Origin: Pseudoalteromonas luteoviolacea
GTDB lineage: Bacteria; Pseudomonadota; Gammaproteobacteria; Enterobacterales; Alteromonadaceae
DNA: 43,956 bases
Assembly (NCBI RefSeq): GCF_021654285.1
Contig: NZ_JAKFZS010000039.1
Span: forward strand, 1 to 43,956
Reading direction: 5' to 3'
Shown here in pieces: positions 17,355-26,435 of the stretch. The position numbers were made by a program, and so were the translations under genes. Each line of letters opens with the position of its first letter. Positions within the stretch are counted from its first letter, which is position 1. The notes under the pieces are model-generated. The model saw only the letters and a list, made by a program, of their open reading frames with translations. It was not told where the DNA came from and ran no database searches.

Positions 17355-18469
17355 TACACCATCTCCAACTCTTGACCATCGAAGTACTGATTCAAAGGCC
17401 CATACATGGCATGCTTGGCAGGTGGATGAAAATTAAATGCATGTACTACCTGCGCAATCGTCGCAAAGTATCCATTGTTAATGTAATTAATTCCCCCAAC
17501 TAAACTCAGCGTATTTTGCGTTACATTCGCTAATACGTCTTGCAAGTGGTAGCGCACACTTAATACTTGTGCCAATGTGTCTTGAGTTTGCTCATTCATG
17601 TCTGCTGCGATTGCTTTTAACGATAATGCACATGCTTCTAATTGAATGTGAGCCTGTGCCTTATCTGCACCTTGCAATCTGCCAAGCTCACAAGCACGCT
17701 CAACTAAACCACATACCATACCTAAGTATGACGCGCAGGTAATGAGTTCAAACCATACAAAACCGGCGACATGTGACTGATAAGCAGACTTTTCATCTAC
17801 ATTCACTAACATTGAATGCGGCACAAACACGTTTTCTAAAACAACAGCTTCACTTTGGCTAGCTTGTAAAAAAGGTGCTTGCCAAAACTTTTCAACCGAG
17901 ATCCCCTCGCATGCTTTGTGGATCATGGCAACAGCAAAGTAAGGCTCACCGTCTTTAGGTTCAACTTGCACACTGGCAGTCAATAAATCCATGCAGTGAG
18001 CTAAACTACACGGTTTTTTGACGCCTGAAATCACATAACCTTTGTCCACTTCTTTGGCGACAATTGAGCTTTTTAAGATACTTTTACCTATTTGCCCTTC
18101 ACTGAAAGCAGAAGACACCAATAAGTTTGAACGAGAGATCCCTTCTAACATCAAAGACTCCAGTCCATTACCCACTTTCGCCATTTCTTGCAAAGTCGCA
18201 ATCGAAAACTGATGCATGCCAACAGCAATTGCTAACGATGGTGATGCGCCACCAATGGCCATTTGCAATTGCACGGCTTGCCAAGCATCCAGACCTTTTC
18301 CACCATACTTTTGCTTCACCAAGGTAGGTGCACCACCTGTGTCTCTGAATATATTGATGGCTTGGCTTTTCTCATCTTCTAGCGCGTCAAAGGGGGTTTC
18401 GGCCAAATAATTTGCCAATTCTGGCAACGTATCGCGCAGCAAATGCTGCGCGTTTTGGAATGTACTCAT
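17354..18469 (-). CDS. acyl-CoA dehydrogenase-family flavoprotein
   Basis: The 371-residue length and pattern fit the acyl-CoA dehydrogenase fold. There is an N-terminal helical domain, a beta domain with the SSAFSEGQIGKS and GYVISGVKKPCSLA stretches, and a C-terminal four-helix bundle with VRYHLQDVLANVTQNTLSLVGG. FAD is expected. The catalytic Glu cannot be placed with certainty, and the N-terminal part is diverged, so oxidation of a carrier-bound or unusual substrate is possible. The start overlaps the SRPBCC gene by 4 bases (ATGA) and the stop overlaps the formyltransferase start. Together with the reductase and aminotransferase it recalls the dehydrogenase step in tambjamine fatty-amine formation. 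This analogy comes from gene content only. Confidence 0.75.
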   Translation of the reverse strand: MSTFQNAQHLLRDTLPELANYLAETPFDALEDEKSQAINIFRDTGGAPTLVKQKYGGKGLDAWQAVQLQMAIGGASPSLAIAVGMHQFSIATLQEMAKVGNGLESLMLEGISRSNLLVSSAFSEGQIGKSILKSSIVAKEVDKGYVISGVKKPCSLAHCMDLLTASVQVEPKDGEPYFAVAMIHKACEGISVEKFWQAPFLQASQSEAVVLENVFVPHSMLVNVDEKSAYQSHVAGFVWFELITCASYLGMVCGLVERACELGRLQGADKAQAHIQLEACALSLKAIAADMNEQTQDTLAQVLSVRYHLQDVLANVTQNTLSLVGGINYINNGYFATIAQVVHAFNFHPPAKHAMYGPLNQYFDGQELEMV

Positions 18470-18912
18470 GCAACGGCCTCTTGCTGGCTGGCGAATAGCT
18501 CGCTCAACATTTGCTCAACATTTTGCTTGATAGCAGATTCCGCAATTGGCTCTAAAATATCCGCAAGCGTTGGGATCCCCATGCAAAAACGCGCATCAAA
18601 TGTCACTGTGCATTGGCCTTCTGAAAGAGCTTCAATAGACCAAAACCCTTCAAAAATATCTGCATCTCCTTCTATTTGCGTAAATTCAATCTTCAAGTCA
18701 TTTTTGTTGAATATATCGCGTTCGCGCCACGACATTTTTCCATCGTGAAAATGCACCAACCAAGTTGACTCAGACTCAGTCTCATTAATCTCAGTCACAT
18801 CAACGGAGATCACCGCCTGACAATGACTTTCAAATGATTTGAAGTCAGCAATTTTCTCAAATGCTTCTACCGCCGATGCATTAACTGTTTGGGTATATTT
18901 TACGTCTCTCAT
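18466..18912 (-). CDS. SRPBCC/START-like (polyketide cyclase-type) protein
   Basis: This 148-residue protein has the helix-grip pattern of the SRPBCC superfamily: an N-terminal strand followed by AVEAFEKIADFKSFESHCQAV, alternating strands through the middle and a long C-terminal helix (about 125-145). Such proteins bind hydrophobic ligands. Relatives include aromatase/cyclases of polyketide pathways and the Coq10 group. It lies 9 bases after the aminotransferase stop and overlaps the dehydrogenase start. In this operon it may bind or cyclise the intermediate. There is no catalytic motif to decide this. Confidence 0.7.
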   Translation of the reverse strand: MRDVKYTQTVNASAVEAFEKIADFKSFESHCQAVISVDVTEINETESESTWLVHFHDGKMSWRERDIFNKNDLKIEFTQIEGDADIFEGFWSIEALSEGQCTVTFDARFCMGIPTLADILEPIAESAIKQNVEQMLSELFASQQEAVA

Positions 18913-18921
18913 GGTATTTCC

Positions 18922-20145
18922 TTAAATCTTGTCAATTGCGTTTTCAAACGCGGTATAAAGCTGTGCTAACTGCTCGTCAGTTAAAAAAGCACATGGGGTT
19001 AAGCGCACCGTAGACGCATTACTTAATGAGTGGCTCGTCAGGATGTTATGATGTAAAAGTGACAAAGTGAGCTGGCCTGCACGAGCAGGACTACCAACAT
19101 CAATCCCGATCAAAAGCCCCTCACCGCGCACAATGATTTCCTGCGAAGCACTGTTGTTATGTACCGCCGCAATGCTTTTTAATTTGGTTACTATGTTTTG
19201 ACCTATCTTGGATGCTCGTTCTGCAATTTGATCTTTAAGCAACACATCAATCGTCGCTTCAGCCGCAGCCAACGCAATCGGAGAGCCGCCAAAGGTACTT
19301 GAATGCAGCATAAAATCTTTATTTAACGGTGCAAAAGCAGCTTCTGTAGCAACCACAGCTGCGCACGGCACGACACCACCGCTGAGGCCTTTGCCTACCA
19401 GCATGACATCCGGCACTATGTTGTGTTTATCAATAGCCCACATACTGCCAGTGCGAGCAAGCCCAGACTGGATTTCATCACAAATAAATAGACCTTTTGA
19501 TTGCTCACACAACTGCTTGGCAGTATGCAAAAATTCATAGCTCAGGGCATAAACACCGCCCTCGCCTTGAACAGGCTCAGTAATAAAAGCGACAGGCTCT
19601 TTGTGTTTAGCAAACGCCGCTTTTAGTGCCGCAACATTGTCTCGTTCGACAAACTCAACATTGTCAAACAGTGGCGCAAATGGCGTGCGAAATTCATCGC
19701 GGTGTGTTACCGACAAAGCACCTAGTGACTTTCCATGATAACTGCCCGTTACGGCAATAATATGTTTACACCCATTGGCTCTGGCGAGCTTCAGCCCCAG
19801 CTCTGTCGATTCCGCACCAGAATTAGTGAAAAAGGCATATTGGATAGGCTCAGGACAAATATCTACCAGCTTTTTACTGGCAGAAGCCAAATTTGGGCTC
19901 ACAAGCGTGCGTGAACTCATTGGCATAATGTCTATTTGCGATTTGACGGCCGCCACAACTTGCGGATGTTTGTGTCCCAAAATAAAGACCCCAAACCCAC
20001 CAAAGTCTAAATAGGTTTTGCCTTTTTCGTCGACAATTTCAGCACAATGAGCACTTTGCTCTATGGGTAAGCTCATCATGCTAGATAAACGTGCTTTTGA
20101 GCGGTTACTGTGCGCCTTAAGTAGTTCGAGTGTTTCCTCTCTCAC
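18922..20145 (-). CDS. class III PLP-dependent aminotransferase
   Basis: The 407-residue enzyme has all class III marks. TNSGAESTELGLKLAR binds the phosphate, FICDEIQSGLARTG carries the Asp that contacts the pyridine nitrogen, and MLVGKGLSGG carries the PLP Lys. HSSTFGGSPIALAAA follows. It resembles ornithine, putrescine or other omega-aminotransferases, so it probably aminates an aldehyde made by the reductase encoded just upstream. The start is GTG at 20145, one base after the SDR stop codon. Its placement between an SDR reductase and a dehydrogenase resembles split versions of reductase-aminotransferase proteins used to make fatty amines. Confidence 0.85.
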   Translation of the reverse strand: MREETLELLKAHSNRSKARLSSMMSLPIEQSAHCAEIVDEKGKTYLDFGGFGVFILGHKHPQVVAAVKSQIDIMPMSSRTLVSPNLASASKKLVDICPEPIQYAFFTNSGAESTELGLKLARANGCKHIIAVTGSYHGKSLGALSVTHRDEFRTPFAPLFDNVEFVERDNVAALKAAFAKHKEPVAFITEPVQGEGGVYALSYEFLHTAKQLCEQSKGLFICDEIQSGLARTGSMWAIDKHNIVPDVMLVGKGLSGGVVPCAAVVATEAAFAPLNKDFMLHSSTFGGSPIALAAAEATIDVLLKDQIAERASKIGQNIVTKLKSIAAVHNNSASQEIIVRGEGLLIGIDVGSPARAGQLTLSLLHHNILTSHSLSNASTVRLTPCAFLTDEQLAQLYTAFENAIDKI

Positions 20146-20146
20146 G

Positions 20147-21160
20147 TCACTGCGCTCCCGAAAGCTCAGTGATCAAAGGATGCTGATGATCATAAGCAAC
20201 CAAGTTTTTAGCCAGTGTATGGCGTACATCATAGTTGTAACACTCGCCTGCAACCTCAGCTAGATGCGGTACATCAGATTGAAAACCTTCTGACATATCA
20301 AGATATTTTAAATAAATAGACGTTTCTTCAAACATACGTTTAAAGCGTTTTGGCAGTGCCGGCATAAATACGGGTTTAACCAACCTCTCAAAGGTGGTTG
20401 GGCTCATTAGCTTAGGCGCTTTGAAACGCACATCATAACGTGATGTGATATCATCATCTTCACCTAGTGTAAGCAAGTCGCCTAGTGTTTTAGCCAAGGT
20501 GCCCGCGGTTAACCAAAACTCACCTGACAGCTTTTTATCCACTATCGTCAAAATACATTTAGCGACAATATCGCGGGGGATCACATCAACCAATGTGTTC
20601 GCATCTCCAGGGACTATCGGGATAACTTCCTTGGTGGCAAGTTTAAGCATGTTATGTAGCCCTTGCTTTTTAGGCATCAAACCCAGTGCGCTGTCGCCAA
20701 TGATCACAGATGGACGAACAACTGTGATGTTATCGCTGAGGCAAGCTTCTGCTTCGCGTTTGCTTTGCTCATAATTATTAAAATCATGACCATTTCGACC
20801 TTTTACAAATGCAGTGCTTATATGGATAAGCGGTACGGTTAACTGCTCAGACAACTGGATGGCGTGTTTAAGACCCGCCACATTTATCCCAGCTAACACA
20901 TCTGGATCGGCGGTAAAGTCTGTCAGTGCCGCGCTGTGCACGATACAATCTATACCTTCAAGTTGAGCTATTTGCTCATCACTTAAGCCAAAATTGGCTT
21001 TACGGATATCACCCTGAATTTGCTGACTTACCCCTTGAGGCAACTCACTAAAAGATCGTTGATTTACTAGAATAACAATCTCATCATTTGGTGATAAAAG
21101 CTCTATCATTGAGAGCCCCACGACCCCAGTCGCGCCAGTCAATAAAAATCTACGAGACAT
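20147..21160 (-). CDS. NAD(P)-dependent thioester-reductase-like SDR
   Basis: The 337-residue extended SDR starts with the cofactor motif FLLTGATGVVGLSMI. It has an SAALTDF segment, a Ser-Thr region (HISTAFVKG) and the active-site NYEQSKREAE with Tyr-x3-Lys. This set is typical of the NAD_binding_4 group, which includes fatty acyl-CoA reductases and thioester reductase domains and reduces CoA- or carrier-bound thioesters to aldehydes. It is the first gene of the operon and a good Fur-like box lies about 66-84 bases upstream. Role in the pathway (inference): produce the aldehyde for the class III aminotransferase. A nucleotide-sugar epimerase is a less likely alternative. Confidence 0.75.
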   Translation of the reverse strand: MSRRFLLTGATGVVGLSMIELLSPNDEIVILVNQRSFSELPQGVSQQIQGDIRKANFGLSDEQIAQLEGIDCIVHSAALTDFTADPDVLAGINVAGLKHAIQLSEQLTVPLIHISTAFVKGRNGHDFNNYEQSKREAEACLSDNITVVRPSVIIGDSALGLMPKKQGLHNMLKLATKEVIPIVPGDANTLVDVIPRDIVAKCILTIVDKKLSGEFWLTAGTLAKTLGDLLTLGEDDDITSRYDVRFKAPKLMSPTTFERLVKPVFMPALPKRFKRMFEETSIYLKYLDMSEGFQSDVPHLAEVAGECYNYDVRHTLAKNLVAYDHQHPLITELSGAQ

Positions 21161-21225
21161 AATTACTCCTTAATCAATTTGTGTGTAAAAAGCACGCTAT
21201 ATACTGCAAAGTCCCCCTTACAGGT

Positions 21226-21244
21226 AATAATGATAATGATTTTC
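21226..21244 (-). promoter_or_regulatory. Fur-box-like operator upstream of the biosynthetic operon
   Basis: The site AATAAT-GATAAT-g-ATTTTC matches the 19-bp Fur consensus (GATAATGATAATCATTATC) at 16 of 19 positions. It lies in the 304-base gap between the M6 protease gene and the SDR gene, at promoter distance from the SDR start, so the operon is probably repressed under iron-replete conditions. Elsewhere in the gap I see only a weak stem (ACAAGTGGA / TCCACTTTGT, about 21402-21438), possibly the end of the protease transcript. Confidence 0.7.
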
Positions 21245-21464
21245 AATTTCAGATCAAACAAATATTTTACTAAATTTTAACTTGCGAGATTCGTTTATGT
21301 TAATCACTGCAAATAAAACAGCGCGTTGCGGTGATGTAAGAGAGATTTAACAGGGAAATGTGCACAAAATATTGAAGAGAAGTTTTTGTTGATGAGGATT
21401 TACAAAGTGGACCCCACGCTAAGCATCTGATCCACTTGTGATTGTGAGCTTTTACACTAAGGCA

Positions 21465-23351
21465 TTACTTATTAACAATTAAAGTGTAATCACCTGCGCC
21501 TGAATATGAATACACAACTATGCGATAGTATCCATTTGCAGCACTATACGAAATTGACTCAACTGATGTAGGTGTTTCTGAGATTGATACTTGTGTCCAT
21601 CCCCCACCTTGCCAGCGCTCAAGTTTCAAGTCAAAATCAGCATTGCTTGGGCCTGTTAAATCAAGGGATATAGTGCCACCAGCATATTGAAACCAACTAC
21701 CATTAGGTTGAATTTGCTGTGCTTTATTGCTAAGCGTCCCGCGATAAGTTTCACCTTTAGGCGGCTCAACAACAGACGATTCAACGGTAAACGAAATGGT
21801 TTTAGCTGGATCTGAGATACCAGAAATAGAGAGCCCTGAATCAGAGCCATTCCACCAAAGTGAATTAGTCCCTTTTGAAGATAAACTGTTTGGATATAAT
21901 TTACTAAACTCCCCATTTGCTATAAATAGGTCGGTACCGTCACCTCTATTGCGCTTATTCTCAGGGTCACGATTGCCATCAGCATGTTCCATTTGGATAT
22001 AAGGGTACCACTCATTAGAGTTGCTTCCTCTCGAATCGACATGCCATATCGCTAATCCCTGACCGGGCTGTTCAGAGTTTTGACCTGATTGGTGGATAGC
22101 TTCGATATAAAATGCCTCGTTACGATTACTTGGATTGGTCCATTTATAGGATGTATGCGCACCTGAGGTATGCGTAAGCACCCCTTTTGGTGCATTCTGA
22201 TCGACCGCAGGGTTTAACTCAGTCACGGTATCCCATCCAGCAATTGCTCTGAAATGTGCAACAGGCGGGGTCGGTTTAAATTTATTCGTTGTGCCAATCG
22301 CACCAAATCCCATAACACCATAACTAGCAACAGAGCCATGAGAACTGCCATCGTAATCGTATAGATCAGGCCAATTAGTGATCAAGTGCCCCGACTCATG
22401 CACAAATGTACCTATGGATAAACTGGCACGCATATCCGTAATTTGATATCGGTCAGTACACACGCCATCGGCACAAAATCTTGGGCTCAACCTCGCCATA
22501 TGCGGCCACAGCCCTTTTGACCATGAGCTATCTGAATTACCCGCGTAAAAAATATTGAGGCCGCGTATTTGATTGCTGCTATTGGTAGATAATGTTGAAA
22601 AATCAAACCCCTGTTGGTATTCAAGCCAATCTAACGCTTCTTTAATCAATTCTTGAGAGCGTACAGTCGAACTTAAACTTGAGTCTGCATAATAGGCTTT
22701 ATTTTTTTTTGCAGTGTAATATGCAGTAACTGTATTAGTGTAATCTAACTTGTTATCAGATACCTCAAGAAAGTAACCTCGAACAGATTGGGCATTGCCA
22801 AATTCGGTGTAGTTTTGATCATTCAAAAAGCGTTCAACCTGAGATTTCGTGATGCTGCCGCGCTCATCAGGAAAATCAATAATAATGGTTAACCCTTTGA
22901 TCTGACCAGTTACTTGAGTTTCAACGTTGGCACTTTGTGTACTCAATAAAAGCGGGCTTTCAATCGCGGGTAATAACTCATCTTGCTTTTGAATAACCAA
23001 ATTTTGAATGGCCTCTGCAGATAAGCCAGCCTGTGTGGTGATGTCAAAGTGTGTAACCTGCTCTCCTATATGTCCTTTATCAGATACAAGGATACCGAGT
23101 GACTCAATATCAGTGCCAGCTTTATTGACTAACGCATACGACAAACCACCTAAGCTTTTATCGTAAACAACTAACCTACCATCATGTGCTCTTTGCTCTG
23201 CATAGTAGGTGTTGCCATGTAGAGTAATGGATACAACCTCTCCATTTGGTTGAGTATATTGATATGTCTCATTGTGGTATGGAATCGCGGCGTAAGATAA
23301 GGTGGGTGCGATTAAAGATGACAATATCGCTACGTGTTTAATTAACTTCAT
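21465..23351 (-). CDS. secreted M6-family metalloprotease
   Basis: I place the start at ATG 23351, which has AAGGA seven bases upstream and leads straight into a signal peptide (MKLIKHVAILSSLIAPTLSYA). A longer frame begins 17 codons earlier but lacks this. The 628-residue protein has a propeptide region, then a zinc site GTFVHESGHLITNWPDLYDYDG (HExxH with a downstream Asp), as in immune inhibitor A-like M6 proteases, then a glycan- or collagen-binding-like section. A C-terminal domain of about 90 residues resembles the PPC bacterial prepeptidase domain (FDLKLERWQGGGW...YRIVVYSYSGAGDYTL). It should be exported by Sec and then out of the cell, with PPC removed on maturation. Confidence 0.88.
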   Translation of the reverse strand: MKLIKHVAILSSLIAPTLSYAAIPYHNETYQYTQPNGEVVSITLHGNTYYAEQRAHDGRLVVYDKSLGGLSYALVNKAGTDIESLGILVSDKGHIGEQVTHFDITTQAGLSAEAIQNLVIQKQDELLPAIESPLLLSTQSANVETQVTGQIKGLTIIIDFPDERGSITKSQVERFLNDQNYTEFGNAQSVRGYFLEVSDNKLDYTNTVTAYYTAKKNKAYYADSSLSSTVRSQELIKEALDWLEYQQGFDFSTLSTNSSNQIRGLNIFYAGNSDSSWSKGLWPHMARLSPRFCADGVCTDRYQITDMRASLSIGTFVHESGHLITNWPDLYDYDGSSHGSVASYGVMGFGAIGTTNKFKPTPPVAHFRAIAGWDTVTELNPAVDQNAPKGVLTHTSGAHTSYKWTNPSNRNEAFYIEAIHQSGQNSEQPGQGLAIWHVDSRGSNSNEWYPYIQMEHADGNRDPENKRNRGDGTDLFIANGEFSKLYPNSLSSKGTNSLWWNGSDSGLSISGISDPAKTISFTVESSVVEPPKGETYRGTLSNKAQQIQPNGSWFQYAGGTISLDLTGPSNADFDLKLERWQGGGWTQVSISETPTSVESISYSAANGYYRIVVYSYSGAGDYTLIVNK

Positions 23352-23425
23352 TATAGTTTCCTTTACATATTTTCCGAAATAGGAAACTAAATTATTAATC
23401 AAAATTTAACCAATGACAATTTATA

Positions 23426-24472
23426 TTAACGATTGAAATAGTGATTTTTTGCAATTATTCTAGTTGTGCAAAGTCTTTCCAGCTTGACCCGAATGCCATT
23501 GGGTTCTTGTACTGACTTGATATCCGGTGTTTTTTCAAGTTGACTAAGAAGTGTGCTGCGTAATCTATCGTTTTGAAATAAACTCGAATAATAAGCCAAA
23601 GACGGCCCTAGTTCACTCTTAAGCAATAGTGGGATTGTATCAATTAACGTTGAGATTCTCTTTTCAGATAAAGGAGTATCATAATTCAGGTGCTCATTGA
23701 GATAAGTTTGCCACATGAAAAAAAACTTAAACATATCTTGCCCGCTCTGCTTCACTTCTAACGCAACAGATGAGCGGTAGCGTTCAAAACTCGGCCAATC
23801 GCCTAAAAATATTTGGGTATTTAGCAAATTAAGTCCGGTACCGGCCGCATAACCCGACTGCCCAACTTCTGAATGATAACGAAATGCTCGAATATACATA
23901 AGTTGAGCATGACGATATTTCTTTTGATCAAAATAAATATTACCCAAGTTATTTTTTATATTGGCAACTATTTCCCTGTCTTCGGCGAGCATCAAAGATT
24001 CATTCAAAATATTTTGCGCTTTTGCTGGCTGCCCACTGTATCGATACACCACAGCCATGTTATTCGCCACTCTGGCAAACTCTTTTGGATCAGCAGCATA
24101 AGATATAGCACACTCGTTTAAGATCTCTGCATAGGCATAGTCGTGAATTCGCCTGTGATAAATGGCGACAGCGGTTACAATATCAAGTTCAGCCCCCTCA
24201 ACCGTTTCTTTCCACGGGTCACTTTCAAGCACAGCCACAATATGCTGGACAACATCTGCATCATTTACTCGGACACCCGCCTCTAAACCAGCAAGATATA
24301 AATCAAGTAGCCCTCGGCTTGGCTTTTTAGGCAACCTAGACTTTACAGTACGAAAAACCTGCGCGGCGTGCTGCGGATTTTTACTATTGAGTTCTTTTAA
24401 TTGATTGAGGGTCATGAACATTTCGCTCGGCGACATCACAACAACCACAGATAACCAAAATGCTATAAACAT
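23426..24472 (-). CDS. TPR-repeat protein with N-terminal membrane anchor or signal
   Basis: This 348-residue protein opens with a hydrophobic stretch (MFIAFWLSVVVVM) that may be a signal or anchor. Residues 60-240 are built of helical repeats of TPR type, with IKNNLGNIYFDQKKYRHAQLMYIRAF the clearest unit and VANNMAVVYRYSGQPAKAQNIL the one before. There is no catalytic domain. It ends 74 bases before the M6 protease start on the same strand, so the genes may be cotranscribed. Similar TPR-only proteins act as scaffolds, or are the C-terminal half of lost regulators; the function here is unknown. Confidence 0.75.
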   Translation of the reverse strand: MFIAFWLSVVVVMSPSEMFMTLNQLKELNSKNPQHAAQVFRTVKSRLPKKPSRGLLDLYLAGLEAGVRVNDADVVQHIVAVLESDPWKETVEGAELDIVTAVAIYHRRIHDYAYAEILNECAISYAADPKEFARVANNMAVVYRYSGQPAKAQNILNESLMLAEDREIVANIKNNLGNIYFDQKKYRHAQLMYIRAFRYHSEVGQSGYAAGTGLNLLNTQIFLGDWPSFERYRSSVALEVKQSGQDMFKFFFMWQTYLNEHLNYDTPLSEKRISTLIDTIPLLLKSELGPSLAYYSSLFQNDRLRSTLLSQLEKTPDIKSVQEPNGIRVKLERLCTTRIIAKNHYFNR

Positions 24473-24888
24473 AATGCCAGTATTTTATTTCAGTCCCGTC
24501 TAAGCATGGTATAGAACATAATGAAATCCAAGTTAAGTTAAAATTTACCTAGTACTGCAGCGCTTGTCTGAATGCCAGTTAAGAGCCAATAAATCAGATA
24601 CTCAAAGCTGTAGAATCAAGGCCGATAAAAACAATTATTTAACAAAAAGAAATTAAAAAACACTCTACATATAAATAGATAAAACAAAAACCACTTTAAA
24701 TCATAAACTTAAAAACACGCAAATTTTACCCATTAAAGGTAAAAAACACAACAAACCTACAAACCTAATACATAGTCAGCTGTAATTGTTAGGTTTTTAA
24801 TTTGCGTATGAATAAACGCATAAAAGTGCAATATTTATAAACAAAAAATACAAAATTAATACAAGTACAAATTTTTGCACCAAAATAG
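24473..24888. other. AT-rich intergenic region between the TPR gene and the sRNA candidate
   Basis: No coding sequence or stable structure is recognised in these 416 bases, which are markedly A-rich. The part next to 24472 should contain the promoter of the TPR/protease transcript. Confidence 0.5.
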
Positions 24889-24917
24889 TTTACATTTTGA
24901 ATACATCCATGTAGGAT
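24889..24917 (+). promoter_or_regulatory. sigma-70-like promoter of the sRNA candidate
   Basis: TTTACA, a 17-base spacer, then TAGGAT. The -35 matches 5 of 6 and the -10 matches 4 of 6 consensus bases. A start near 24924 would give an RNA of about 147 nt ending at the terminator. Confidence 0.5.
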
Positions 24918-24923
24918 GAAGTT

Positions 24924-25070
24924 GTTCCTTTGGAGACACCACTTAATTAAGTGGCTCCTAGAACTCCCGAGAAGTAGAGCTTACTGATAAGGATGTTGGT
25001 TTATTGGGTATTTCCTTGGCAAAGTTTATTGCTATTGGAGATTGGGCAGGCGTTTGGCCTGCCTTTTTTT
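24924..25070 (+). ncRNA. candidate structured small RNA
   Basis: Between a plausible promoter and a strong terminator lies a 147-nt segment with no ORF. It contains a stable hairpin at 24932-24958, built on a 16-base palindrome (CCACTTAATTAAGTGG) clamped by GGAG and CTCC. It also has an unstructured middle section with U-rich stretches and an AAGGATG. I compared its features from memory with CsrB, Spot 42, GcvB, GlmZ and Qrr RNAs and none fits. It could be a trans-acting sRNA or a leader, but the NudB gene has its own extended -10 (TGGTATAAT, about 25122-25130) downstream of the terminator, so an sRNA is more likely. Confidence 0.5.
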
Positions 25071-25071
25071 T
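25045..25071 (+). terminator. Rho-independent terminator of the sRNA candidate
   Basis: A 7-bp GC-rich stem (GGCAGGC / GCCTGCC, 5-nt loop) is followed by eight T residues. Confidence 0.9.
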
Positions 25072-25148
25072 GTCTTTTTTATAGGTAAGATGCCCAAAAG
25101 TTCACGCTTGTACGTATCACTTGGTATAATAAATTGGTACTTACACCT

Positions 25149-25589
25149 ATGGAAAATATAATGTTACGCCAACCGTTATCTGTCCTTGTCGTTATTTACA
25201 ATCAAAGTAAGCAATTTTTAATTTTACAAAGAAAAGATGACCCTGATTTTTGGCAGTCTGTAACAGGCGGTATAGACAGAGGGGAAGAGCCGCTCACTAC
25301 AGCGTATCGAGAATTAAAAGAAGAAACCGGTATAGACGCCCATGCTTTGGGCATCAAAATTAAGCAACATAACAGCATCAATCAGTATGAGATCAGGCCT
25401 CAATGGCGCCACCGGTATGAAAGCAACGCCAAAATAAACTCAGAACATGTGTTTAGTGTTTGCGTCCCGAATGATGTGCAAGTCACCTTGTGTGATGAAG
25501 AACACACTGACTATATTTGGCTAAACCAACAAAGCGCAGCCAACAAAGTGTGGTCGGCGAGTAACAAAAAAGAAATCCTTGCTATCTAA
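25149..25589 (+). CDS. nudB: dihydroneopterin triphosphate diphosphatase, Nudix family
   Basis: The protein (147 residues from ATG 25149) carries the complete Nudix box GGIDRGEEPLTTAYRELKEETGI. It follows closely the pattern of NudB: a PLSVLVVIYN strand, LILQRKDDPDFWQSVTGG before the box, and RHRYE after it. NudB removes pyrophosphate from dihydroneopterin triphosphate in folate synthesis. I chose ATG 25149 because the number of residues before the first strand equals that of E. coli NudB. An in-frame ATG at 25161 has GGAAA in front and is the main alternative; the upstream TTG at 25134 is unlikely. It converges with a methyltransferase gene 24 bases downstream. Confidence 0.85.
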   Translation: MENIMLRQPLSVLVVIYNQSKQFLILQRKDDPDFWQSVTGGIDRGEEPLTTAYRELKEETGIDAHALGIKIKQHNSINQYEIRPQWRHRYESNAKINSEHVFSVCVPNDVQVTLCDEEHTDYIWLNQQSAANKVWSASNKKEILAI

Positions 25590-25613
25590 AACGCGTTATC
25601 AGCCTACTCATCA

Positions 25614-26234
25614 TTAAATAGGCTTAAATAGTAGAGTTTGCCATCTTGTATGCACACGACCTTGCGCATCAGGCTCTTGAGCAGTGGTGAGCTCTAACTC
25701 GAGATCTGCACTGTGCGCCATGATAGATAATGTGTCGATGTCTATATTCGTCAACCCACGCTCTTTCAGATGCGCACTGTCATTACAGTGCCTTAGTTTC
25801 ACTATCAATAACCCTTGAGGTTTAAGCAACTGCCTAATTGTTAAGAGTGCTTGAACACAAGCGCTATCATCTAGATAGTTAAAAACTGAGCTGACCAAAA
25901 TCACATCAAATGCTTCAAATTTCTTTTTTACCTCGTATAGGCATGGCAACTCATCTCTAAGCCATACAATGGGTAAATCTCTCGTGTAAGCTTGACCTAA
26001 CCTATTGATTGAACTGACGGGTTCTACTGCAACAACTTCGGCGCCTTGGCTCTGTTCGACTATGAATTTTGCATCCCTGCCCGCACCAGCACCAATATCC
26101 AGAAATTGTAACTTTTGCCGGTTAAAATAAGGCGTTAGATGAGTTAGCCAATTTGCATGCAATGATTCGAAACTGTCTGACTGATAGAGCTTGGCTAACT
26201 TAAGTGCATTCTGCTCGTAGTACTGCGCGGTCAA
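25614..26234 (-). CDS. class I SAM-dependent methyltransferase
   Basis: The 206-residue protein starts at TTG 26234 with GAGGT seven bases upstream. Motif I is FLDIGAGAGRDAKFI (about 44-58) and the acidic end of strand 2 is VVAVEPV. FDVILVSSVFNYL and LLKPQGLLIVKLRH complete the fold. It resembles the methyltransferase ending at 4521 in size and motif layout but is clearly diverged. No methyltransferase-specific accessory domain is visible and the substrate is unknown. It is convergent with nudB and divergent from qmcA. An inverted repeat (AGCCTA / TAGGCT) overlaps its stop codon and may serve as a shared terminator. Confidence 0.8.
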   Translation of the reverse strand: MTAQYYEQNALKLAKLYQSDSFESLHANWLTHLTPYFNRQKLQFLDIGAGAGRDAKFIVEQSQGAEVVAVEPVSSINRLGQAYTRDLPIVWLRDELPCLYEVKKKFEAFDVILVSSVFNYLDDSACVQALLTIRQLLKPQGLLIVKLRHCNDSAHLKERGLTNIDIDTLSIMAHSADLELELTTAQEPDAQGRVHTRWQTLLFKPI

Positions 26235-26435
26235 TGTCGATACCTCAAAAAATATGTTCTGCTGTAGTATCTAGGATAGGTAATTTTTATAACAAAATAA
26301 TGACAAACAAGCGCGTACACTTGTTATTTTCTGCAGAAAAATAAGTATAACTACATCAGCCTAAACAGTTAAATTTAACTCTTACCGACATCGTGTTATG
26401 GTATAGATAAGACTATTAATAAGGAATGTAACTTT

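Noticed and set aside
21402..21438. Inverted repeat ACAAGTGGA / TCCACTTTGT considered as an insertion-sequence end.
   Set aside because: No transposase or target duplication is near; it is at most a weak terminator for the M6 protease gene.
25134..25148. TTG start for nudB.
   Set aside because: It lies at or before the likely transcription start implied by the TATAAT at 25125-25130.
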